From positions 1 through 6,436 of the forward strand of contig SMWS01000149.1 in NCBI GenBank assembly GCA_004356685.1: a DNA stretch of 6,436 nt, in the 5' to 3' direction. The notes beneath the pieces were generated by a model. The model searched no databases. It was not told the origin of the DNA and worked only from the letters and a program-made list of their open reading frames with translations. The position numbers and the translations under genes were made by a program. Shown in pieces: positions 1 through 6,436 of the stretch (position 1 is its first letter; each line of letters starts with the position of its first letter). The stretch comes from Deltaproteobacteria bacterium. GTDB lineage: Bacteria; Desulfobacterota_D; UBA1144; Nemesobacterales; N074bin48.

Positions 1-1
1 T

Positions 2-421
2 GTTAATTAAAGCTTTATCCTTCAAATTTGAATTTTCGACAAGCTCTAATGATTTGATAGAGTAGTCTAAAGAAAGTTTATAATCGGAATTTTGACCTTC
101 CTCTTCCGAAACTGCAAAATGTGATTTTGCAAGTAATAAAAGATTATCTTTTATTGCATTCTTTAATCCTGAGTCTTTTAATATAGCATAAGATTCTTCT
201 AATAACTTTATACCCTCTTTTACATTTTTGACCTTATCTTCGACCCCGGAGTACTTAAAGAAAATTTCGCCAAGTGACTTCTTTATAAGGCCATGACGCT
301 GCTTGTGATCTTTTTTTGTAAATAATATCAAGGCTTCCTGAAAACAACCTGCTGCTTTTGAAAATGTATCCAAATCATCATCTCTTTTTGCAAGCATAAG
401 GCAAACGTTTGCTAGCTTATA
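2..421 (-). repeat. TPR units 40 to 42 after the acidic segment
   Basis: Residues 2006-2145 form three units of 46 to 47 residues. Helix A is YKLANVCLMLAK, KSLGEIFFKYSG and LLLLAKSHFAVSE. Helix B is SKAAGCFQEALIFF, KEGIKLLEESYAIL and KLSLDYSIKSLELV. The linkers are shorter of Pro than in the main array. The last visible residues (NSNLKDKALIN) are a linker leading into another helix A, and the frame is still open at the left edge, so more repeats or a C-terminal domain follow outside the window. Confidence 0.85.
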
Positions 422-3400
422 CTTGCTTTCTGCAAACTCATCAGGGCTGTCTTTTTTGTTTGTAGTTCTTAATTTGTTTTCATATTTTCTTATTTCCTCT
501 TCTAAGTTCTCAATGGGAGTCTCATCTTCTACTTCAGATTCTGTAAACTCTTCATGCTCCGTTTTTGGTATTATTTGTAATACATCTTGTTCATCTGATA
601 CTCCTATCTCCTCTATTTCTTCTAATTCTTGTATCTCCTCAATCTCGTCAGGCTCTTCTATTTCTTTCTGTGCTTCAATATGATCAGGTTCTTCTTGCTC
701 TTCAGCCGGTTCTAATTTTTCAACTTCCAGTTGTTCCTTATCTTGTTCATCCTCTAAAACAGATGAAACGTCTTGATCAGTGTCGCCTTTAAGAATTTCG
801 TCTAACAGTGTTGTAGCGTTTTTTAAATTTTGCGTAATTTTATTATAGGTACTTTCTGCATAGCTGCCTGGATAAAGACTCTGATATTCCTTGGAATAAT
901 TGATACTCTTAGTAATACATTGTTCTTCTTTAGTTTGCTCTGCCAGATTTAGGTATATATCGCTCAGGTTTTTTAAGACGTTAGCATATGTTTCTTTATT
1001 CTTTTTAGAATCCAGCAACTTTAAGGCCTGCTCAAAAGAATCAACAGAACTGGATAAGTTTTGTTGTTCATTATCTAATTTTGAAAGTTGGGAGTACAGC
1101 GCGCCAATTCTTAAAAAAGCAGTTCCAAAATTGACATCGGAATAGTTGTTAATCTTAAGCTGGGTATAATCTCTATATTTTAGAATCAAATCTTTTAAGC
1201 TGTCTGCTTTGGGATCCGATATTTGCTCTTCAAAACTGCTATTTAGAAGCTCCAGATAACTGGTACATGCAGTATCATAAGCCAAAACAACTGATTGCAG
1301 CTCATCTTCAAACCCGCCTTTAGAATAAATATCCAGCGCATTTTTGCAGTACTCTATGGACTGCAGCAAATCATCATCGTTTTTACTTATTTTTTGTAAT
1401 TTTATATATAAATCAGCAAGCCCTGTATGAACTTCGGCATATTCTTCTCTATATTGGTTTTTATCGTAGAAAGGCAGGCAGTTGTTATATGCAGTTATTG
1501 CACTGTCTATTTTGTCCTGCTCCCCGGATTGCAAGAAAGAATAGCCGTAAGCCCTTGCAAGGGACTTATTTAAATATGCATATTCCCGGGGATTTTCTTT
1601 AGCATTAAAAAATTCTAAAGCCTCGGTATATTGATCTATAGATTTATCATAATTTTCAGGTTCTTTTCCAATATCAGCAAGCGCAGAATACAGGTGCCCA
1701 AGTCTCTTTTTAGTTTCTGAGTACTTTGGTAAATAATCTTTTATAAAATTTAGATTCAGCAGCTTTTCGTATAAGAATATCAACCGGTTGCAGCTATTCT
1801 CATTACCAATATACAAGTCTTCTTTTATCTTTAATAAGTCGTAAAGTTGCTCAAAATTATCTTCAATATGTTTATATTCATCGGGATATTGTTCTCTGTC
1901 GAGAAGCTCAAAGGCTGTATCAGTACATTGCACAGCTTGTGTTACATTATCGAAAAAATCCTCATGCTTGCTTAAATATAAATATATTTTTCCACAAATA
2001 TCTTGAATTCTTGAACATTCAAATGGAAATTCCTGGGGAACAAAAAACTCAAGTGCATCTTTGTTATGAGAAATAGCCTGTTTTAAGTAATTTAGATCTT
2101 CAGTTTGCTCCCCAATTGAAAAATATGCAGATGCAATATTGGTGCTAAGAATTGCTTTATCTTCTTTTGAAATAGATTTATAATTTTCCAAGATTTCTGT
2201 AAAATTATCTATAGCATTTTGCAGATTAGCTTTATCACTATCAATTTCAAATACACTTAAATAAGAAGTCGCAAGCTTGTTCTTATTAAAATAGTAGTTA
2301 TCTTCCGATTTTTCTTTATCCAAAGATTCCAGAACACCTCTGTAGTGTTCGATAGCTTTATTTAATTCTTCCTTGGAGTCTCCAAAATCTTTTTCTTCTA
2401 TTAATAAAGGTTTTATCTCTCCTACAATCTTTGTTATCTCTTCATTTTGTTTTTTATACTCAGAGGAGTTATAAAACTTAAGTGCATTTTCGAAATGATT
2501 TAATGAAGTGTGAAGAAATTCGTCGTTGTCCTCTAGTTCTGATCTCCCTTTATATAATTTGCCCAGTTCGTAATTAACAAATCCAAAATCAGAGGGATAA
2601 TCCTTAAAATTTATTAGATCCAGTGATGTTTCATAATGATCAATCGACCTCGTAAGTGTTTCCAAATTGCTTTGCTTCCCAAATTTTAGTGCAAACAGCT
2701 TGCCCAGTTGCAACCTAATATCTTTATGCTCATATTTGTAATTTCTTATATCATAGAAATCTAGACATTGCTCTAACCATTCATTTGCTTTATCAAGAGA
2801 CTCTGTTTGCCCTGACATTTCAAAAAGACTCAGGTAGCAAAATCCACCTTCTTTTTTAATCTCAAAATGTTCGGATGAATAATTATCTTTATCAAAAAAG
2901 TCCAGAGATTTTTCAAAACAAGCAGCGGCTTTTTCATAAATCTTTTTATCTTTATCTAAAAAGCCTGCCGATAGTAAATATGACATTGCCAGGTTTTTGT
3001 TAATTAGAGCAAAATCTTGTGCTTCATCTTCAAAATCTCCTTCTTGCAATGTTAATTCATATAAACCAACAGTCTTTTGAATATCTTCAGCAGAACCGGA
3101 TGAAACAGATTTTTGATAATAAACTTCGGCTAAACTTTTCTGAACACTTGTAAATTGAACAGGAAATTCATCTATTGAATAAACTTTTAAGCTGCTCTGA
3201 TAAGCATTAATGGAATTTTCAAGATTCTTTTCTGTATCTTTTTCTTCAAAAGCAAGCACGCTGTACGCTGAACCTAAATTAGAATTTATAGAAGCATACT
3301 GCAGAGGGAAACTATCAATAGTATAGACCTTTAAGCTGTTCATATAGGAATTTATGGAAACTTCACAATTTTTAATCTTATCTTCAATTTCAGACAGACT

Positions 3401-6400
3401 AATATACGCAACCCCCAGATTGTTGCTTGTAAGCGCATATTGAATAGGATATTTATCAAACGTTCTGACTTTCAGTGAACTCTCGTATGCGCTAATTGCA
3501 TTTTTACAATTAATTGCTTTGTCCTCCAGTTCAGACAGGAATATATAACTATTACCAAGATCATTGTGAGCTGTTGCATATTGAATTGGATATTTTTTGG
3601 AGTCAAATACTTCCAGACTCTTATTAAAAGATTCTATAGAATCTTTTACAAACTCTACTTTCGAAGTTTGCTGCCCTAGGGTTCTATAACACGATCCCAG
3701 GCTAGATTGAATATTTGCATAGTCCAGAGGAAAGTCTTCAGCCGTGTAGAACTTCGATGCTTTTGAAAAACATTCCAGCGCCAGTTTTAGGTTTTCTTCT
3801 TTACCCTGAGATTTTGACAGGGTTATAAGTAGCTTGCCCAAATCCTTATTTATAAAACTGTTATCAGTTGGATAATCTTTCAAATTAAAAACGTCTAGAG
3901 CCTTGTTATAGGCATTCATCGCCTGTTTGGTATTCTCTATTTTTTCTTCTTCATCAGACATATTGCTATACGCCGATGCAAGTTCTTTATTGAGCAGTCC
4001 ATACTGAAACTTATCATTTTTAATATTTTCTACTTCCAACGATTTTTTAAAAGCTTCGACAGCCTTTCTACTGTTTTCCAGTTTGTTTTCTTCTTTGGCA
4101 AGGAGCATATAGTTCATACCGATCTCTTTGCATATATATCCATACTCAAAATCATTGCTGTCAATAGAATCAGGAGTTAAAGCCTGTTCGTATAGTTCAA
4201 GGGATTTAAATATATTTGAGACTCTATCTTCATGCTCAGAAAGCTTTCTGTATATCCCGCCAAGATTTGAATTAATTTCACTATATTCATATGGTTTATC
4301 GCCGGGATCGATAAACTGTACTGACTTGCTGAATGCTTCTTTTGCCTTTTTTAAGTATTCAACTGTCTTTTCAACATTAGAATAATCCTCATATGACCTG
4401 CCCGCTAAATTTTGTAGGTCGGAGTAAAGCATCGCATCTTCTTGGGGCTTCGTATTTTGAATAGCAAGCTCAAAGTGCTTGATGGAACTGGATATATTCT
4501 TTTTATAATCACCCTCTTCGGCCAAAAGATAAAATATCTCTCCCAGGCTTTTATTAATATTAATATATTCACTGCGGTATTCTTCTATAGTAAAAAATTT
4601 TAATGAATTTTGGTAGTGTTCTTTAGCCTTGCTGGCATTTTCACTAATTTTTTCTATCTCAGAGAGTGCAAAATAAGTATTTCCAATCCTGTTTAGCAAA
4701 AAGTAATGATCATATGGAAATTCCTTGCTGGAATAAAAATCGAGGGACTCATTGTAGCTTGCAAGCGCGGACTTAAGATTACTGCTTCTTTCTTTGTGTT
4801 CTGAGAGAAGATAATAATTAAATCCCAGACCGGAATTTATGTTTGCATAGTGCTGGGGATAGTTTTGTTTGTCTCTTATGGCAAGAGAGTTGTTATAGTA
4901 TTCAATAGCTTTTTCATAACTCGGCGAATCTTTATTAATCTCTCCAATTGCAGAATACACAACGCCCAGATTATTCTGAACTACCGCATATTGGATTGCA
5001 TAATCTGCTTTAGTATAGACCTCCACAGAATTTGTATAACAATCCATTGCTAAATTTAAATTTTGCAGTGTATCCTCATCAAGCGAAAGTGCCCGGTATG
5101 CATTACCCAAGCTGTTTGAAGTAGCCGCAAATTCGTTTGGGTATTTATCAATTGTTCTTAGGCTCAGCGAATTTTTAAAAGCTTCTATGCTCTCTTTTAG
5201 ATTTCCAATTTCGCTACTTATTTCATAGTGTTTTCCTAAAGTAACACCTAAATTATAGTTGGTAGAAGCAAATTCTTCCGGGTATTTATCACTATTTCTT
5301 ACGCTAAGCGCAGACTTAAAAGAATCAATCGATTTTGTAAAAGCTTCCAAATCATTTTTAAGCTGGGCAACCGCCGAATAAGCAATTCCAAGGTTATTTT
5401 TAACTTTGCCGTATTCATATGCATACTCTTTTTCAGTATAGGCGCTAAGTGACTTATTATAGGAATCAATGGCATTGTTAATATTTTTTTCGTTATCCTC
5501 GATTTCTGAAAGCGACTTATAAACATTTCCAAGGTTATTATGAATCCTGGAATAATCTATAGGATGCTGCTCTGAACCGTAAAATTTTAATGATTCTTTA
5601 AACGACTTGACTGATTCTTTATAGTTTAAATCTCCATCTTTGTAATCAGCATAAAAACTGTAAGCTACACCAATATTTTCATGCAACTTTGCATAGTGCT
5701 CAGGACTGTCTTTATATTTGAAGACCCTAAGTGCTTCTTTACTAAAATTAATTGCATTGAGGCAGTTTTCTTCACTGCTGGCTGTTTGCAGATATTTAGA
5801 ATATGCACCTCCCATCAAGCTATTAATGGTTGCAAAATCAGATTTATTGCCGTCATATGTAATAAACTCAAGCGCCTTATTTGCAGATGCGATGAAATTA
5901 CTGAAATTTATTTCACTTGCTTCTATATCAAAAAGAGTTGAATTCAAAAGGCATAGTTCCTGGATGATCGAAGCATACTCAGCCGGGTCTTTATCGGGAT
6001 CCAAATCTTTTAAAATTTCGTTATGGTGCTTGGTGGATTTTACTAACTCATTTTTATCTTTTGTAAATCTGGCAACACTTATAAGAAGTGACGAAATATT
6101 TTTTTGAATAAAGCTGTAATCATCTGGGAATTCAGTTTTAGTATAAAATTTGAGAGCTTTATCAAATGCATCTTTAGCTTGCTGGCTGTTTTCTTTTACA
6201 TTACTAATATCAGACAATCTTTTGTATGCGCCACCCAGATTCTTCTGGATCATGGCACAGTTATTTGGATATGAATCCAGGGAGTAAAACTTCAGAGCGT
6301 CCCTATAGCACTCAATTGCATTATTGCAGTTATCTTCACTATCTTTATGTTCAGAGATAATGTCATAAACAACCCCCAAATTGTTTTTTGTCATTGCATG

Positions 6401-6436
6401 CTCAGATGGGTAGCCGTCTTCAGTCCTCACTTCTAA
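2..6436 (-). CDS. Giant tetratricopeptide-repeat (TPR) protein, internal segment, both ends missing
   Basis: One frame on the minus strand is open for 2,145 codons, from 6436 to 2, with no stop. Neither start nor stop codon is in the window, so this is an internal piece of a protein well over 2,100 residues (roughly 240-250 kDa for the visible part). About 42 complete TPR units follow each other, typically 47 residues each. Helix A reads like NNLGVAYISLSE and helix B like NCKNAISAYESSLKV, with a linker containing YP-x-x-YA. This matches the TPR signature (L-G-x-x-Y in helix A; A/S-x-x-x-Y/F-x-x-A/S in helix B) but with a longer inter-helix loop and a longer inter-repeat linker than the 34-residue canonical TPR. 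A 98-residue acidic segment interrupts the array near residues 1884-1981. I see no catalytic motif, hydrophobic membrane stretch or signal peptide. Arg is scarce (37 codons, 32 of them AGA/AGG), and I found only one Trp. TPR solenoids bind peptides or proteins, so a scaffold or sensor role is likely. The specific function is unknown. Confidence 0.96.
494..787 (-). other. 98-residue acidic, probably disordered segment
   Basis: Residues 1884-1981 contain 44 Glu or Asp by my count, only four Lys and no Arg. They begin GDTDQDVSSVLEDEQDKEQL and end near ETPIENLEEE. Three early Pro residues (in LEPAEE, EEPDHI and EEPDEI) break it up. The composition differs from the Lys-rich TPR units on either side. 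Such segments are usually flexible tethers, or charge-based binding regions for basic proteins, metal ions or nucleic-acid-binding partners; none of these is shown by the sequence itself. Confidence 0.85.
605..664 (-). repeat. Glu/Ile low-complexity tract inside the acidic segment
   Basis: Twenty codons (residues 1925-1944) encode almost only Glu, Ile, Leu and Asp. In the second half a hydrophobic residue falls at every third position, in the form I-E-E-I-Q-E-L-E-E-I-E-E-I. The coding strand is 47 of 60 purines here (mainly GAA, GAG, ATA and ATT codons). It looks like local slippage of a Glu-Glu-Ile codon triplet. Confidence 0.75.
974..1861 (-). repeat. TPR units 33 to 38 with irregular lengths
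   Basis: Residues 1526-1821. Unit 33 (51 residues) has a longer A-B loop (EDLYIGNENSCN) and a linker NFIKDYLPKY. Units 34 to 36 return to normal (KRLGHLYSAL, KSLARAY, TGLADLY). Unit 37 is the most aberrant: about 53 residues, helix A AYDTACTSYLELLN, then a loop with ISDPKADS and a linker QLKINNYSDVNFG. Unit 38 is recognisable again (RIGALYSQLSK, then SSVDSFEQALKLL). Such length changes could bend the superhelix or create an interface. Confidence 0.72.
1862..3139 (-). repeat. Diverged TPR units 24 to 32
   Basis: Nine units (residues 1100-1525) of 47 to 49 residues. The L-G-x-x-Y core is often altered: KSLAEVY, KNLAMSY, KEGGFCY, LQLGKLF, KIVGEIK, NKLATSY, TNIASAY and DICGKIY. Helix B remains readable, for example EKAAACFEKSLDFF, RSIDHYETSLDL and KQAISHNKDALEFF. 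Unit 26 holds the only Trp I found (KANEWLEQCLDFY). Unit 29 has a two-residue insertion in its loop and reads poorly in helix A. The array is kept in frame throughout, so this is a more rapidly drifting or functionally specialised part of the solenoid. Confidence 0.78.
3140..3847 (-). repeat. Most regular TPR block, units 19 to 23
   Basis: Residues 864-1099. Units 20 to 23 give the clearest consensus in the window: helix A NDLGNSY, NNLGVAY and SNLGSAY; loop LSELEDK and LSEIEDK; helix B NCKNAISAYESSLKV and NCEVSINSYMNSLKV; linker KYPIQYA, KYPIQYA and SFPLQYA. On the + strand the 20-base stretches at 3435-3454 and 3576-3595 differ at one base and lie 141 bp apart, the clearest DNA-level similarity between neighbouring units that I found. 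This suggests local duplication or gene conversion within the array. Confidence 0.88.
3848..4552 (-). repeat. TPR units 14 to 18, variable linkers
   Basis: Five units of 47 residues (residues 629-863). Helix A is KSLGEIF, NLAGRSY, SNLGGIY, KEIGMNY and KELASAY in turn. The linkers between repeats differ from the usual Y-T-x-x-x-Y-P form: unit 14 has NTKPQEDAMLY, unit 15 IDPGDKPYEY, unit 16 PDSIDSNDFEY and unit 17 ENIKNDKFQY. Only unit 18 (NLKDYPTD) is ordinary. The inter-helix loops stay acidic, for example SEHEDR and SDEEEK. This is structurally intact TPR, with surface features unlike those of its neighbours. Confidence 0.8.
4553..5821 (-). repeat. Near-consensus TPR block, units 5 to 13
   Basis: Nine units (residues 206-628), each 47 residues long. 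The helix A core is well kept, for example ENIGVAY, NNLGNVY, NNLGIAY, NSLGNAY, NNLGVVY and NRIGNTY. Unit 9 is an exception (YNLGVTLGKHY). Units 8 and 9 are especially alike in helix B and linker: LSVRNSDKYPEEFAST and LSLRTIDKYPNEFAAT. Their DNA shares the 12-base string gggtatttatca on the + strand at 5280-5291 and 5139-5150, exactly 141 bp apart. This pair may be one of the younger duplications in the array. Confidence 0.85.
5822..6103 (-). repeat. Degenerate TPR units 3 and 4
   Basis: These two units (residues 112-205) keep the length of the array (48 and 46 residues) but lose the L-G-x-x-Y core of helix A. Helix A reads KNISSLLISVARF in unit 3 and ELCLLNSTLFD in unit 4. Helix B and the linker are still recognisable, for example NKALEFI and DKDPAEYASI. 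Because the frame and the spacing are intact, this is sequence divergence and not a frameshift. Loss of the Gly and Tyr could change packing and put a kink in the solenoid, or mark a binding surface; that part is inference. Confidence 0.7.
6386..6436 (-). repeat. C-terminal tail of a preceding TPR unit, cut by the window edge
   Basis: The first 17 visible residues read as the end of a repeat. They run LEVRTEDGYPSEHAMTK, which lines up with the helix-B end and linker of later units such as LKVRTFDKYPIQYALTS. The array therefore continues upstream of the gene segment shown here, beyond the right edge of the window, and the protein start lies further out. Confidence 0.85.

Larger units (their letters stand above)
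422..832 (-). repeat. Split TPR unit: helix A and helix B separated by an acidic insertion
   Basis: Residues 1869-2005 form one repeat of 137 residues instead of 47. Helix A is QNLKNATTLLDEILK at 788-832. Helix B and linker resume after the acidic segment as ENLEEEIRKYENKLRT followed by NKKDSPDEFAESK, at about 422-505. This resumption aligns residue for residue with the helix B and linker of normal units (N-L/C-x-x-A-I-x-x-Y-x-x-S-L-K-V-Y, then P-x-x-Y/F-A). The roughly 90 extra residues therefore lie in the loop between the two helices, and the array is in register again afterwards. Confidence 0.75.
833..6385 (-). repeat. Main TPR array: 39 consecutive units, about 47 residues (141 bp) each
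   Basis: Residues 18-1868 of the visible protein divide into 39 units. About 30 are exactly 47 residues and the rest are 45 to 53. The recurring pattern per unit is: positions 1-7 N-N-L-G-x-A-Y; around 10-14 L-S-E-I-E; around 19-31 N-C/L-x-x-A-I-x-x-Y-x-x-S-L; then K-V-Y-T; and around 39-44 Y-P-x-x-Y-A. Compared with a 34-residue TPR this is about 7 extra residues in the A-B loop and about 6 in the linker to the next repeat. The Pro in the linker is present in about half of the units. Related extended TPRs are known, from memory, in methanogenic archaea and in bacterial TPR-CHAT proteins. The DNA is diverged between units even where the protein is similar, so the array looks old rather than freshly amplified. 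Confidence 0.93.

Noticed and set aside
15..17. Apparent TAA stop of the giant gene near the left edge
   Set aside because: It is out of frame. In the coding frame the bases read AAG GAT AAA GCT TTA ATT AAC, so the gene continues past the window edge.
3..18. AT-rich palindrome (ttaattaa followed by aagctt) as a terminator or regulatory site
   Set aside because: It lies within coding sequence, has no GC-rich stem or T-tract in the gene's direction, and is expected by chance in AT-rich DNA.
423..792. Two overlapping + strand open frames rich in Ser or Leu/Val
   Set aside because: They are antisense readings of the Glu-rich acidic segment: GAA/GAG codons read backwards give TTC/CTC/TCT-type codons, hence Ser, Phe and Leu runs. 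They are shadows.
900..1145. 81-codon + strand open frame
   Set aside because: Antisense to TPR units 37 to 39 in the continuous minus-strand frame, with no features of its own.
4128..4385. 85-codon + strand open frame
   Set aside because: Antisense to TPR units 15 to 17, with no independent support.
4850..5053. 67-codon + strand open frame with hydrophobic composition
   Set aside because: Antisense to TPR units 10 and 11; the hydrophobic look comes from the complement of Lys/Glu/Asn codons.
5299..5532. 77-codon open frame on the minus strand
   Set aside because: It is in a different frame from the giant gene and overlaps TPR units 6 to 8. It has no repeat pattern and no plausible ribosome binding site that I could identify.
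5718..6107. 129-codon open frame on the + strand
   Set aside because: It lies wholly opposite TPR units 2 to 5 in the coding frame, its product has no recognisable features, and the minus-strand frame explains the sequence with clear repeat periodicity.
833..6385. 141-bp periodicity as a satellite, CRISPR array or IS-derived repeat
   Set aside because: The period is a multiple of three, in phase with the reading frame, diverged at DNA level and without identical repeat cores, so it is protein repeat structure.

Overview
The whole window is the interior of one very large gene on the minus strand. A single frame stays open from 6436 down to 2 (2,145 codons) with no stop, and neither its start nor its stop codon lies inside. 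I checked that the frame is continuous at about ten places along its length. The translation is a giant tetratricopeptide-repeat (TPR) protein. There are about 42 consecutive complete repeat units, most of exactly 47 residues (141 bp), plus a partial unit at the N-terminal edge and one unit split by a long acidic insertion. No catalytic domain, signal peptide or membrane segment is visible, so the effector or anchoring parts, if any, lie beyond the edges.

Layout in protein direction (right to left on the + strand): the tail of a preceding repeat (6386-6436); a run of 39 TPR units (833-6385); one repeat whose two helices are pulled apart by a 98-residue Glu/Asp-rich segment (422-832, acidic part 494-787); then three more units (2-421) running off the left edge. 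Units are near consensus at 4553-5821 and 3140-3847. They are degenerate at 5822-6103 and at several places from 974 to 3139. There is no intergenic DNA, RNA gene, mobile element, CRISPR array, promoter or terminator that I can support. Apparent small ORFs in other frames are shadows of the giant gene.

Organism: the DNA is AT-rich. Arginine is rare (37 codons counted) and mostly AGA/AGG (32 of 37). The repeat type, with the recurring form N-N-L-G-x-A-Y ... L-S-E-x-E-D ... N-C/L-x-x-A-I-x-x-Y-x-x-S-L-K-V-Y ... Y-P-x-x-Y-A, closely resembles, from memory, the extended TPRs of methanogenic archaea of the Methanosarcinales and their relatives. Related extended TPRs occur in cyanobacterial and other bacterial TPR-CHAT proteins. 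An archaeal host is therefore a reasonable guess, but not proven from this window.

Likely role: a long alpha-solenoid scaffold or ligand-sensing array. Which process it serves cannot be read from this segment. The most interesting structural point is that the acidic segment sits exactly in the loop between the two helices of one TPR, as an enormous expansion of a loop that is already acidic in many units.
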